Shown here piece after piece: positions 44,067-52,350 of a DNA stretch of 64,000 nucleotides. The notes beneath the pieces are model-generated. The model worked only from the letters and a program-made list of their open reading frames with translations. It was not told the origin of the DNA and ran no database searches. This stretch comes from Lachnospiraceae bacterium (GTDB taxonomy: Bacteria; Bacillota; Clostridia; Lachnospirales; Lachnospiraceae), in assembly GCA_028689715.1 (NCBI GenBank), contig JAQVCQ010000001.1, forward strand, positions 1-64,000. Direction: 5' to 3'. Position 1 is the first letter of the stretch, and every line of letters begins with the position of its first letter. The position numbers and the translations under genes are program-made.

Positions 44067-45395
44067 ATGAAACTTTTTTTTGTATCGCTTGGATGCGATA
44101 AAAATCTAGTTGATTCTGAAGTAATGCTTGGAAATCTGACAGAAAAAGGATATTCCATTACGGATGAAGAAACAGATGCAGATGTAATTGTTGTGAACAC
44201 ATGTTGTTTTATAAATGATGCCAAGGAGGAAAGTATAGAAACGATCCTTGAGATGGCACGGCTGAAACAAGAAGGAAATCTGAAGGCGCTCATTGTGACG
44301 GGTTGTCTAGCACAACGCTATCAAGAAGAAATCAAAAAAGAAATTCCTGAAGTAGATGCAATACTTGGAACATCAGCAATTGATATGATCGTTCGGGCAG
44401 TGGAAGACGCATTGACAGGAAATGGACATGAATATATAAGGGAATTAGACCTCCCTGTACATAGTGGTAAAAAAAGAATGGTCACAACGGGCGGGCATTA
44501 TGCTTACCTTAAGATCGCTGAAGGTTGTGACAAACACTGTACTTACTGTATCATCCCTAAAATCAGAGGGAATTACCGCAGTGTTGCAATGGAAGAACTT
44601 TTGGCAGAAGCAGAAAAACTTGTCGCAGATGGTGTAAAAGAGTTGATTCTGGTCGCGCAGGAGACAACACTTTATGGAATGGATCTCTACGGAGAAAAAA
44701 AATTACCACAGCTTTTAGAAAAATTATGCAATATTGAAGACCTGAAATGGATCAGAATTCTATATTGCTATCCGGAAGAAATCACACCGGAACTGGTTGC
44801 TGTAATCAAAAAAGAGAGTAAAATATGTCATTACCTGGATATCCCGATTCAGCATGCATCAGACAGAATCCTGAAGAAAATGGGGCGACGTACAAATCGC
44901 GAACAATTGGTACAAAAGATTGAATTACTGCGTAGTGAAATCCCAGATATTTGTCTCAGGACGACACTGATTACCGGATTCCCTGGTGAGACGCAGGAAG
45001 ATCATGAAGTCCTTTTGGATTTTGTTGATGAAATGGAGTTCGACCGTTTGGGAGTATTTACTTATTCACCGGAAGAAGATACGCCGGCAGCTGAAATGAA
45101 AGACCAGATTAGTGATGAAATAAAGCAGGCAAGACAGACAGAAATCATGGAACTTCAGCAGGAAATCGTATTTGGAAATGCTGACAGAATGACCGGAAGT
45201 GAACTTGAAGTCATGATCGAAGGAAAAGTCGCTGATGAAGATGTATATATTTCAAGAACATATAAAGATGCTCCGAATGTAGATGGATTTTTATTTTTTG
45301 ATTCAGAACGAAGTTTTATGAGCGGAGATTTCTGCAAGGTAAGAGTGACAGGCATGAATGAATATGATCTGCTTGGAGAGATCATACAAGAATAA
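44067..45395 (+). CDS. rimO: Ribosomal protein S12 methylthiotransferase RimO
   Basis: RimO methylthiolates an aspartate of ribosomal protein S12 using two iron-sulfur clusters and SAM. 442 aa: N-terminal UPF0004 domain starting KLFFVSLGCDKNLVDSEVMLG, radical-SAM motif Cys154-Cys158-Cys161 in GCDKHCTYCIIP, and a C-terminal TRAM domain. The LGCDKNLVDSE form distinguishes RimO from MiaB. ATG 44067 is preceded by GATAGGTG. pgsA follows after 12 nt. Confidence 0.95.
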   Translation: MKLFFVSLGCDKNLVDSEVMLGNLTEKGYSITDEETDADVIVVNTCCFINDAKEESIETILEMARLKQEGNLKALIVTGCLAQRYQEEIKKEIPEVDAILGTSAIDMIVRAVEDALTGNGHEYIRELDLPVHSGKKRMVTTGGHYAYLKIAEGCDKHCTYCIIPKIRGNYRSVAMEELLAEAEKLVADGVKELILVAQETTLYGMDLYGEKKLPQLLEKLCNIEDLKWIRILYCYPEEITPELVAVIKKESKICHYLDIPIQHASDRILKKMGRRTNREQLVQKIELLRSEIPDICLRTTLITGFPGETQEDHEVLLDFVDEMEFDRLGVFTYSPEEDTPAAEMKDQISDEIKQARQTEIMELQQEIVFGNADRMTGSELEVMIEGKVADEDVYISRTYKDAPNVDGFLFFDSERSFMSGDFCKVRVTGMNEYDLLGEIIQE

Positions 45396-45407
45396 TGGAG
45401 GAATACT

Positions 45408-45947
45408 ATGAATTTACCAAATAAGCTGACTATCATACGGGTCGTCATGATTCCGTTTTTTGTCTTCTTTCTTTTGTCGGATCTGCTTGGCGGGGCGGCT
45501 GACTGGACAGCACTGATTATTTTTGTAGTGGCAAGTCTTACGGATCTGCTGGATGGTCATATAGCCAGAAAACATAATTTAGTCACCAATTTTGGGAAAT
45601 TCATGGATCCGCTTGCAGACAAACTTCTTGTCAGTGCTGCCATGATTTGTCTTGTGGAATTAGGCAGACTTCCAGCATGGATTGTAGTAATAATCATAAG
45701 CCGTGAATTTATTATCAGCGGATTCAGACTGATTGCAAGTGATAATGGTGTTGTAATTGCAGCCAGTTACTGGGGAAAATTCAAAACGACATTTCAGATG
45801 ATCATGATTTGCTTACTGATCGCGGATATTCAGATGATCAGACCGGTCACAGCAATAGTCACTGCAATCGCCTTGATTTTAACCGTGGTTTCACTTGTTG
45901 ATTATATTATAAAAAATAAAAATGTCATGAAAGAGGATGTGAAGTAA
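45408..45947 (+). CDS. pgsA: CDP-diacylglycerol-glycerol-3-phosphate 3-phosphatidyltransferase
   Basis: PgsA makes phosphatidylglycerophosphate, the precursor of PG and cardiolipin, in the membrane. The 179-aa protein has the CDP-alcohol transferase motif beginning at Asp46 (DLLDGHIARKHNLV, then FGKFMDPLADK) and about four to five hydrophobic segments. RBS GGAGG. The cinA start codon follows the stop with no gap, so the two are translationally coupled. Confidence 0.95.
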   Translation: MNLPNKLTIIRVVMIPFFVFFLLSDLLGGAADWTALIIFVVASLTDLLDGHIARKHNLVTNFGKFMDPLADKLLVSAAMICLVELGRLPAWIVVIIISREFIISGFRLIASDNGVVIAASYWGKFKTTFQMIMICLLIADIQMIRPVTAIVTAIALILTVVSLVDYIIKNKNVMKEDVK

Positions 45948-47192
45948 ATGGTTGTAGAAATCATTTCAGTTGGAACAGAACTTTTACTTGGAAATATCGT
46001 AAATACAAATGCTGCATTTTTGGCACAAAAATGTGCAGATGCAGGGTTGTCATGTTTTTATCAGACGGTAGTTGGGGATAATGCTGAACGAATTGCTGAA
46101 ACAATAAAAAATGGATTAAGCAGGTCAGATATTCTGATTTTATCAGGTGGACTTGGTCCTACACAGGATGACCTGACAAAAGAAATCACAGCAGAAGTCC
46201 TTCAAAAAAGACTGATTATGGATGACACCACAAAAGACAGAATACAGGAATTTTTTGAAAAAAGAAATCTTGAAATTACTGTAAATAACTGGAAACAGGC
46301 ACTTGTACCTGAAGGATGTATCGTTTTGAATAATGAGAACGGAACGGCTCCTGGAATCATCTGTGATGAAGGCGAAAAAGCCATTATACTGCTTCCGGGT
46401 CCGCCAAATGAGCTGATTCCAATGTTCGAGGAACAGATTATTCCATTTTTAAGAAAAAAACAGCCGGGAGTTATTTATTCCCGAACTGTTAAACTTTGTG
46501 GTGTTGGTGAAAGTAAAGCTGAAACGATCGTTAAAGATCTGATGGATACGCAGGATAATCCAACACTCGCACCCTATGCAAAGACCGGTGAGGTGCACTT
46601 TAGAGTAACAGCCAAGGCAGATGATGAGCAGGAAGCACAGAAACTTGTTACACCTCTGGTCAATGAATTAAAAGCAAGGTTCGGAGATGCTGTCTACACA
46701 ACGGATCCGGATATCACACTTGAAATGTCTGTGATCGAACTGCTGAAAAATAATGGATTCACACTTGCGGTCGCAGAATCCTGTACAGGTGGAATGCTTT
46801 CATCAAGACTGGTAAGTGTGCCCGGCGCTTCAGAAGTATATAAAACGGGAATGGTAACTTATTCTAATAAATCAAAGCGTAAATTTCTTGGAGTGAAAAA
46901 AAATGTCCTCGAAAAATATGGCGCTGTAAGTAAAGAAACAGCAGAAAAGATGGCAAAGGGAATCTGCGACCAGACAAAAGCAGATGTTTCCATAGCGATT
47001 ACAGGGATTGCAGGACCTGACGGGGGAAGTGAAGAGAAACCGGTCGGTCTGGTTTATATGGCATGCAGTGTGAATGGTATTGTCACTGTCAAAGAGTATC
47101 ATTTTTCGGGAAACAGAACTAAAATCAGAGAAAGTGCAGTTGCATATGCATTGACATTGATCAGAAACTGCGTGAAGCATGATAAGAAATAA
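45948..47192 (+). CDS. cinA: CinA family protein, nicotinamide-nucleotide amidohydrolase
   Basis: A 414-aa two-domain protein. N-terminal MoCF-like/COG1058 domain (VEIISVGTELLLGNIVNTNAAFL, LSGGLGPTQDDLTKE, LLPGPPNELIPMF) with possible ADP-ribose pyrophosphatase activity; C-terminal PncC-like NMN deamidase domain (VAESCTGGMLSSRLVSVPGAS, IAGPDGGSEEKPVGLVY). It recycles pyridine nucleotides; the competence-induced name is historical. It lies upstream of recA as in Bacillus and Streptococcus, separated here by one extra gene. Confidence 0.93.
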   Translation: MVVEIISVGTELLLGNIVNTNAAFLAQKCADAGLSCFYQTVVGDNAERIAETIKNGLSRSDILILSGGLGPTQDDLTKEITAEVLQKRLIMDDTTKDRIQEFFEKRNLEITVNNWKQALVPEGCIVLNNENGTAPGIICDEGEKAIILLPGPPNELIPMFEEQIIPFLRKKQPGVIYSRTVKLCGVGESKAETIVKDLMDTQDNPTLAPYAKTGEVHFRVTAKADDEQEAQKLVTPLVNELKARFGDAVYTTDPDITLEMSVIELLKNNGFTLAVAESCTGGMLSSRLVSVPGASEVYKTGMVTYSNKSKRKFLGVKKNVLEKYGAVSKETAEKMAKGICDQTKADVSIAITGIAGPDGGSEEKPVGLVYMACSVNGIVTVKEYHFSGNRTKIRESAVAYALTLIRNCVKHDKK

Positions 47193-47218
47193 ATTTTAAA
47201 AAAAAGGCGGTAAGTGAT

Positions 47219-48247
47219 ATGGATGAAAATAATAGTAAATATGACTTCTGTCCAAAATGCGGAGCGTTAACAAAAGATGGCGTCTGCCAGAGCTGCCATT
47301 ACAGGAGTGGAAGCCATTCCGGCAATAAAAGACTTGTAGTTGGCTTTGTGATTGCGCTTACAGCTGCGGTATTTATTATGTTGATCGGTATTGCGCTTTA
47401 TTTTGGCGGCTTTGTGGTCAACGAAGTAAAAGATCAGCTGGGCATACAGGGAGAAAAACAGATCGAAAGAAGCTTTGTGCCAGATCTTTCAAAAGAAAAG
47501 GAACCTGCAGTTTCAAATGGCGAGGATCCATTTCTTGCTGATGGATATGTTAATATGTGGGGAGGCGATCATACGAACTATGATCGTAATAGTTTCCAGA
47601 CAGATTATTATGAAAGTCTTTGTGACAGTATTGATTATGATGTGTCATATGGTATTAACAGAGAGTATTATGAATATGTTTCAGAAGAAGGAAATGTAAC
47701 ATTTAAAGTCGCATATATTCAGTTGGAAGGTAACATACCAAATATTGATACATTAAATAAAAAAATACGGGAAACGACATGCTATTATGTTGATTCATAT
47801 TTTGAGTCCTACCAGGAGACTGATGATTATCAGGGATATATCGAATATTATTCTGACTCTTACATTTCGTATAACGACGAAAACAGTCTTAGCGTTGTAT
47901 TGGATGAGAACTGGTCAATTGATGGAGACAGTGGCTTTACACTATACGGGATCAATATCGATCTGACAAGTGGAATGATATTGGATAATAGTTCGATCAT
48001 ATCTGTCAATGAAGAATTTGCAGAAGCATTTAGAGATAAAAGTGATCTTCAGAATGGGACAGGAATATCAGGACTGGACAGTATATCAAATGTAGAATTA
48101 TTGCAGTATTTGAATGATGATTCCACCAGCATTGTCTTCTTTACACCACTTGGACTGGAGATCGGATACAACTATACAGTTTCAGATTATTATGGATGGG
48201 TAACAGTTACGTTTAAAGAGTATGACCAATATATCGAGAGATACTGA
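47219..48247 (+). CDS. Zinc-ribbon membrane-anchored protein of unknown function
   Basis: I do not recognise the gene. The 342-aa product starts with a zinc ribbon (FCPKCGALTKDGVCQSCHY, four cysteines), a short basic linker, and one transmembrane helix at about 42-66 (VVGFVIALTAAVFIMLIGIA). The remaining 270 residues would be extracellular, acidic and very Tyr/Asp/Ser-rich. The last third (YIQLEGNIPNIDTLNKKI, YGINIDLTSGMIL) recalls DUF3298/DUF4163-type extracellular domains. That relation is only suggestive. RBS AAAGGCGG is good; cinA is 26 nt upstream, so it may be co-transcribed. Confidence 0.8.
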   Translation: MDENNSKYDFCPKCGALTKDGVCQSCHYRSGSHSGNKRLVVGFVIALTAAVFIMLIGIALYFGGFVVNEVKDQLGIQGEKQIERSFVPDLSKEKEPAVSNGEDPFLADGYVNMWGGDHTNYDRNSFQTDYYESLCDSIDYDVSYGINREYYEYVSEEGNVTFKVAYIQLEGNIPNIDTLNKKIRETTCYYVDSYFESYQETDDYQGYIEYYSDSYISYNDENSLSVVLDENWSIDGDSGFTLYGINIDLTSGMILDNSSIISVNEEFAEAFRDKSDLQNGTGISGLDSISNVELLQYLNDDSTSIVFFTPLGLEIGYNYTVSDYYGWVTVTFKEYDQYIERY

Positions 48248-48260
48248 AGAATGATTTCAA

Positions 48261-48300
48261 AATGACAGGGTAAATATATTGCCCTGTCATTCTTATAATA
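48261..48300 (+). terminator. Hairpin after the zinc-ribbon gene
   Basis: AATGACAGGG (48261-48270) pairs exactly with CCCTGTCATT (48282-48291) across an 11-nt loop. The following CTTATAAT is a weak T-tract, so termination may be incomplete. Confidence 0.6.
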
Positions 48301-48523
48301 AGGTCTTGCCGGATCAGAACTGATTGCACCCATAAGCTGAGTGTGCTATAGTTTAATTATGTTTGAATTTGAATAAAACCGTACCAATCTGTTATATACC
48401 AGCCACCATGGTTGTCAAGACATGGCTGTCATGACATGGCTGTCAAGACGTTTCAGTCGAGCTATCCTTATAATTATCAGATAAAAATATACGTAAATAA
48501 GAATAAAAAATAAGAAAAAATAT
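48301..48523 (+). other. Non-coding region between hairpin and recA promoter
   Basis: No gene is visible in this part of the 346-nt gap before recA. It holds a short tandem repeat (48407-48448) and otherwise AT-rich sequence. Confidence 0.6.
48407..48448 (+). repeat. Tandem 14-nt repeat upstream of recA
   Basis: Three copies of CATGG(T/C)TGTCA(A/T)GA start at 48407, 48421 and 48435, with a decayed fourth copy. Read one register over, each junction contains GACA-TGGC-TGTC, a short dyad. The array ends 75 nt before the recA -35 box. Confidence 0.88.
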
Positions 48524-48552
48524 TTGACAAAATCGAACAAATGTTTTATTCT
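48524..48552 (+). promoter_or_regulatory. recA promoter
   Basis: TTGACA (48524-48529), 17-bp spacer, TATTCT (48547-48552). A LexA-type site occupies the spacer. Confidence 0.75.
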
Positions 48553-48580
48553 TAATGCATGTTACAGAACAAACGTTCTG
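48534..48580 (+). promoter_or_regulatory. Two LexA (DinR-type) operators at recA
   Basis: Site 1, CGAACAAATGTTTT (48534-48547), lies between the -35 and -10 boxes. Site 2, CAGAACAAACGTTCTG (48565-48580), is a perfect palindrome just after the transcription start. Both match the Gram-positive SOS pattern GAAC-N4-GTT(C/T). Together they would give tight SOS repression. Confidence 0.85.
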
Positions 48581-48593
48581 AGAGGGAGACTAT

Positions 48594-49691
48594 ATGATCA
48601 AAGAAGAAAAGTTAAAGGCATTAGATGCTGCATTAGGACAGATAGAAAGACAATTTGGAAAAGGTGCGGTGATGAAACTTGGTGATTCATCAGCGCAGAT
48701 GAATATAGAAACGATACCGACTGGTTCCCTTAGTCTGGATATTGCACTGGGACTTGGAGGAATACCTAGAGGAAGGGTAGTTGAAATCTATGGACCTGAA
48801 TCAAGCGGTAAGACAACAGTTACTCTGCATATGATTGCGGAAGTACAGAAGATGGGCGGGATCGCAGGATTTATTGATGCTGAGCATGCGCTCGATCCTG
48901 TTTATGCCAAGAATATAGGCGTTGATGTCGATAATCTGTATATTTCTCAACCGGATAATGGTGAGCAGGCTCTTGAGATCACAGAGACCATGGTCAGATC
49001 AGGTGCAATTGACATTGTAGTGGTCGACTCCGTTGCAGCACTTGTACCTAAAGCTGAAATTGATGGTGATATGGGTGATTCACATGTCGGACTCCAGGCG
49101 AGACTTATGTCACAGGCGCTAAGAAAACTGACTGCTGTCATTAGTAAATCTAACTGTACTGTTATATTTATCAATCAGTTGCGTGAAAAAGTAGGAATTA
49201 TGTTCGGAAGCCCGGAAACAACAACAGGTGGACGTGCACTTAAATTCTACTCCTCAGTTAGACTTGATGTAAGAAGGATCGAATCCCTAAAGCAGGGAGG
49301 AGAAGTGATCGGAAATAGAACAAGAGTAAAGATCGTAAAGAATAAAATTGCTCCGCCATTTAAAGAAGCTGAGTTCGATATCATGTTTGGACAGGGAATT
49401 TCATATGAAGGTGATGTTCTTGACCTTGCCGCAGAATGCAACATTATTAACAAAAGTGGAGCATGGTATGCATATGAAGAAAATAAGATCGGTCAGGGAC
49501 GTGAAAATGCCAAGGTCTTTTTGAAAGAGAATCCGGAAATCTGTAAGGTTGTCGCACAGAAAGTAAGAGAGCATTATCATTTACAGTCATCTGATACAGA
49601 TTCAGAAGTCCAATCAGTTGGTAAAGAAAGTAAAACAAAAGAAGTAAATGAAAAAACATCTAAGAAATCATTGGATAAGGCAGATAAATGA
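48594..49691 (+). CDS. recA: Recombinase RecA
   Basis: RecA catalyses strand exchange and stimulates LexA cleavage. 365 aa with Walker [10 protein letters not shown] at residues 67-75, [25 protein letters not shown], and loop L2 [22 protein letters not shown]. The C-terminal tail beyond residue 330 is Ser/Thr/Lys-rich. RBS GAGAGGGAG. LexA-type operators control it. recX lies 48 nt downstream, presumably co-induced. Confidence 0.98.
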   Translation: MIKEEKLKALDAALGQIERQFGKGAVMKLGDSSAQMNIETIPTGSLSLDIALGLGGIPRGRVVEIYGPESSGKTTVTLHMIAEVQKMGGIAGFIDAEHALDPVYAKNIGVDVDNLYISQPDNGEQALEITETMVRSGAIDIVVVDSVAALVPKAEIDGDMGDSHVGLQARLMSQALRKLTAVISKSNCTVIFINQLREKVGIMFGSPETTTGGRALKFYSSVRLDVRRIESLKQGGEVIGNRTRVKIVKNKIAPPFKEAEFDIMFGQGISYEGDVLDLAAECNIINKSGAWYAYEENKIGQGRENAKVFLKENPEICKVVAQKVREHYHLQSSDTDSEVQSVGKESKTKEVNEKTSKKSLDKADK

Positions 49692-49739
49692 TATAAGGTC
49701 TGTTTGTTCTGGTGAATATGCTGAAGAGGTATCCTTGCT

Positions 49740-50366
49740 ATGTTAATCACTGGTATTAGTGAATTTGACAGGAAAAGAAGTAAAATATTTATCGATGAAG
49801 AATTCGCCTTTGTTCTATACAAAGGCGAATTAAAGTTATATGGCATAAAAGAACAGGAAGAAATTTCAGAAGCTGCATACAATGAAATTGTTGGAGGAGT
49901 TCTTGTTAAGAGAGCAAGGTTGAGAGCTGCAAACCTACTAGCTAAAAGAGAATATACAGAACACCAGATACGATGCAAATTAAAAGAAGGTGGTTATCCT
50001 TTGATTTGTATTGATACTGCAATTGAATTTATGAAAGAATATCATTATCTGGATGATGAACGGTATGCAATTTCTTACCTTGCTTCAAGAGTTGAAAGAA
50101 AAAGCAGAAAACAGTTAAGCATGGAGTTAATGAATCGTGGTATAGATAAAACACTGATCGATACCCTGTTCGGAGAAGCGGAATGTAGCAGGGAAACGGA
50201 AGCAAAAGCTGTCCGGTCTTTATTAAAAAAGAAAAAATTCTGCGGTCTTGATGCGTCATATGAAGAAAAACAAAAAATGAGTGCCTATCTTTACAGAAAG
50301 GGATTTTCAACAGATATCATACAAAATGAAGTGAATTCCTGTCAATTTGACGGAGAAGGGTCATGA
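49740..50366 (+). CDS. recX: RecA regulator RecX
   Basis: RecX (208 aa) binds RecA filaments and limits recombinase activity. The helical three-repeat family pattern is visible: LRAANLLAKREYTEHQIRCKLKE, FMKEYHYLDDERYAISYLASR, then KSRKQLSMELMNRGIDKTLIDTLF and a final YLYRKGFSTDIIQNEV. The N-terminal region is of the longer Firmicute type. ATG 49740 follows AGAGGT. Its place behind recA supports the call. Confidence 0.9.
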   Translation: MLITGISEFDRKRSKIFIDEEFAFVLYKGELKLYGIKEQEEISEAAYNEIVGGVLVKRARLRAANLLAKREYTEHQIRCKLKEGGYPLICIDTAIEFMKEYHYLDDERYAISYLASRVERKSRKQLSMELMNRGIDKTLIDTLFGEAECSRETEAKAVRSLLKKKKFCGLDASYEEKQKMSAYLYRKGFSTDIIQNEVNSCQFDGEGS

Positions 50367-50394
50367 TATACAGGGAAAGCTTTGTTAGTTTTGC

Positions 50395-50423
50395 TTGACA
50401 TAACTTGCATTTCAGTTTAAAAT
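50395..50423 (+). promoter_or_regulatory. Promoter of rny
   Basis: Consensus TTGACA (50395-50400), 17-bp spacer, TAAAAT (50418-50423), leaving about 87 nt of AT-rich leader. Confidence 0.75.
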
Positions 50424-50516
50424 TTAAGTGTTGTAAATTGCGAATTAGAATATATTATATAATATTCTATCATGATATTAGAACAATGAAAATTAAATAA
50501 GGAGGTGCTCCTGTAC

Positions 50517-52064
50517 ATGGCTGGTATTGTAATAGCTGTTATTGTAACTCTGATTGTCGGAGTTCCCGCAGGTGCTTTTTTTGGAACAACTTACAGAAAG
50601 AAAATTGTTGAGACAAAGATTGGAAATGCGGAGGACAAAGCAAGAGAGATTATTGATGAGGCTCTTAAGATAGCTGAAAACAAGAAGCGCGAAGGACTGC
50701 TCGAAGTCAAGGAAGAATCAATTCGTACTAAAAATGAATTAGACAAAGAAATCAAAGAACGAAGGGCTGAGATCCAGAGATTTGAGCGCAGAGTTCAGCA
50801 AAAAGAAGAAAACATCGATAAGAAGGCAGAAGCGATTGAAAAGAAAGAATCAAATCTTTCGGCAAAAGAAGAAGAGATCGCAAGACAAAAAGAAGAAATT
50901 GCAAAACTGAACGAACAAAGGGTACAGGAACTGGAACGAATCTCAGGATTAACCTCCGAACAGGCAAAAGAGTATTTGTTAAAAATTGTTGAAGATGAAG
51001 TAAAACATGAAAGTGCAATATTAATTAAAGAACTTGAGAACAAAGCAAAAGAAGAAGCAGATAAAAAAGCAAAAGAATATGTAGTCAGTGCGATTCAAAG
51101 ATGTGCAGCTGATCATGTATCCGAAACTACAATATCTGTTGTACAGCTTCCAAATGATGAAATGAAAGGTAGAATCATTGGTAGAGAGGGAAGAAATATC
51201 AGAACTCTTGAAACAATGACAGGCGTTGATTTGATCATTGATGATACACCGGAAGCAGTCATTTTATCGGGATTTGACCCAATAAGAAGAGAAGTTGCTA
51301 GAATCGCCCTTGAAAAACTAATCGTTGATGGGCGTATTCATCCGGCCAGAATTGAAGAAATGGTCGAAAAAGCTCAAAAAGAAGTTGAAGTTATGATCAA
51401 AGAAGAAGGTGAAGCGGCTACATTAGATGTAGGTGTTCACGGAATACATCCTGAATTGGTCAGACTATTAGGTAAAATGAGATTCAGAACAAGTTATGGG
51501 CAGAACGCATTAAAACATTCCATTGAAGTTGCACATCTTGCAGGATTACTTGCTGCAGAGATGGGACTTGATGTCAGAATGGCAAAACGTGCAGGACTGC
51601 TTCATGACATTGGTAAAGCGGTTGACCATGAAATGGAAGGATCCCATATTCAGCTTGGTGTTGAACTATGTAAAAAATACAAAGAGTCAGCAATCGTTAT
51701 TAATTCGGTAGAATCTCATCATGGTGATGTTGAACCGCAATCTCTGATTGCATGTATTGTGCAGGCAGCAGATACGATTTCCGCGGCTAGACCTGGAGCC
51801 AGAAGAGAAACGCTGGAAACTTACACCAGCAGATTAAGACAATTAGAAGATATAACCAACAATTTTAAAGGTGTAGACAAATCATTTGCTATTCAGGCAG
51901 GTAGAGAGATTCGTGTAATGGTAGTTCCTGAACAAATCAGTGATTCGGATATGGTGCTTTTGGCACGTGATGTTTCTAAAAAAATTGAAGCAGAACTTGA
52001 CTATCCGGGACAGATTAAAATCAATGTTATTCGTGAGAGTCGTGTAATAGATTATGCGAAATAG
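50517..52064 (+). CDS. rny: Ribonuclease Y
   Basis: RNase Y is the membrane-anchored endoribonuclease that initiates mRNA decay in Firmicutes. 515 aa: N-terminal membrane helix ([22 protein letters not shown]), long Glu/Lys coiled coil (about 28-195), KH domain ([15 protein letters not shown]), HD domain ([10 protein letters not shown] then [13 protein letters not shown]). ATG 50517 has AAGGAGGTG at good spacing; GTG 50505 overlaps the RBS. PNPase, its degradosome partner, is at 19.9-22.0 kb. Confidence 0.97.
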   Translation: MAGIVIAVIVTLIVGVPAGAFFGTTYRKKIVETKIGNAEDKAREIIDEALKIAENKKREGLLEVKEESIRTKNELDKEIKERRAEIQRFERRVQQKEENIDKKAEAIEKKESNLSAKEEEIARQKEEIAKLNEQRVQELERISGLTSEQAKEYLLKIVEDEVKHESAILIKELENKAKEEADKKAKEYVVSAIQRCAADHVSETTISVVQLPNDEMKGRIIGREGRNIRTLETMTGVDLIIDDTPEAVILSGFDPIRREVARIALEKLIVDGRIHPARIEEMVEKAQKEVEVMIKEEGEAATLDVGVHGIHPELVRLLGKMRFRTSYGQNALKHSIEVAHLAGLLAAEMGLDVRMAKRAGLLHDIGKAVDHEMEGSHIQLGVELCKKYKESAIVINSVESHHGDVEPQSLIACIVQAADTISAARPGARRETLETYTSRLRQLEDITNNFKGVDKSFAIQAGREIRVMVVPEQISDSDMVLLARDVSKKIEAELDYPGQIKINVIRESRVIDYAK

Positions 52065-52086
52065 TATTGATCTTGTTTAGAATGAT

Positions 52087-52131
52087 AATAGCAGAAGTTT
52101 TATCCGTAGGATAAGCTTCTGCTATTTTTTT
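52087..52131 (+). terminator. Terminator of rny
   Basis: AATAGCAGAAG plus TTTTATCC pairs with GGATAA plus GCTTCTGCTATT (one bulge, loop GTA), followed by seven T residues. Confidence 0.92.
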
Positions 52132-52230
52132 GATTATCTGTGTAATTATTGTGAAATTTACCAATAACTCAGAAACAGAGCATGCTTTTATAAACACTTT
52201 GCTAAAAATGAAAAAAAATTTTTATGTATA

Positions 52231-52259
52231 TTGTGTAGAATAAAAAAGTGTAGTAAAAT
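52231..52259 (+). promoter_or_regulatory. Promoter of the aminotransferase-NUDIX pair
   Basis: TTGTGT (52231-52236), 17-bp spacer, TAAAAT (52254-52259). Initiation is expected near 52266, exactly where the structured leader begins. Confidence 0.55.
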
Positions 52260-52267
52260 AAGCAAAG

Positions 52268-52322
52268 CATATGTTTCACTGGTAAACATATGTATTCCGT
52301 AGACGGACATAACGCGGTTATG
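52268..52322 (+). promoter_or_regulatory. Three-hairpin leader of the aminotransferase gene
   Basis: Three consecutive stems fit back to back: CATATGTTT/AAACATATG (52268-52292, 9 bp, 7-nt loop), TCCG-TAGA-CGGA (52296-52307) and CATAAC-GCG-GTTATG (52308-52322). The last two are directly adjacent and could stack. The RBS follows 19 nt later. No T-run follows, so control, if any, would be translational or through a DNA-binding protein. It matches no riboswitch I know. Confidence 0.6.
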
Positions 52323-52350
52323 ATCCCAAAATATTATATGAGGTGAAAAT

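Noticed and set aside
48407..48448. CRISPR or transposon end upstream of recA
   Set aside because: Only three 14-nt copies, no spacers, no terminal inverted repeats, no transposase.
52268..52322. Guanidine-II (mini-ykkC) type riboswitch in front of the aminotransferase
   Set aside because: Two adjacent hairpins with short loops recall it, but the ACGR loop motif is absent.
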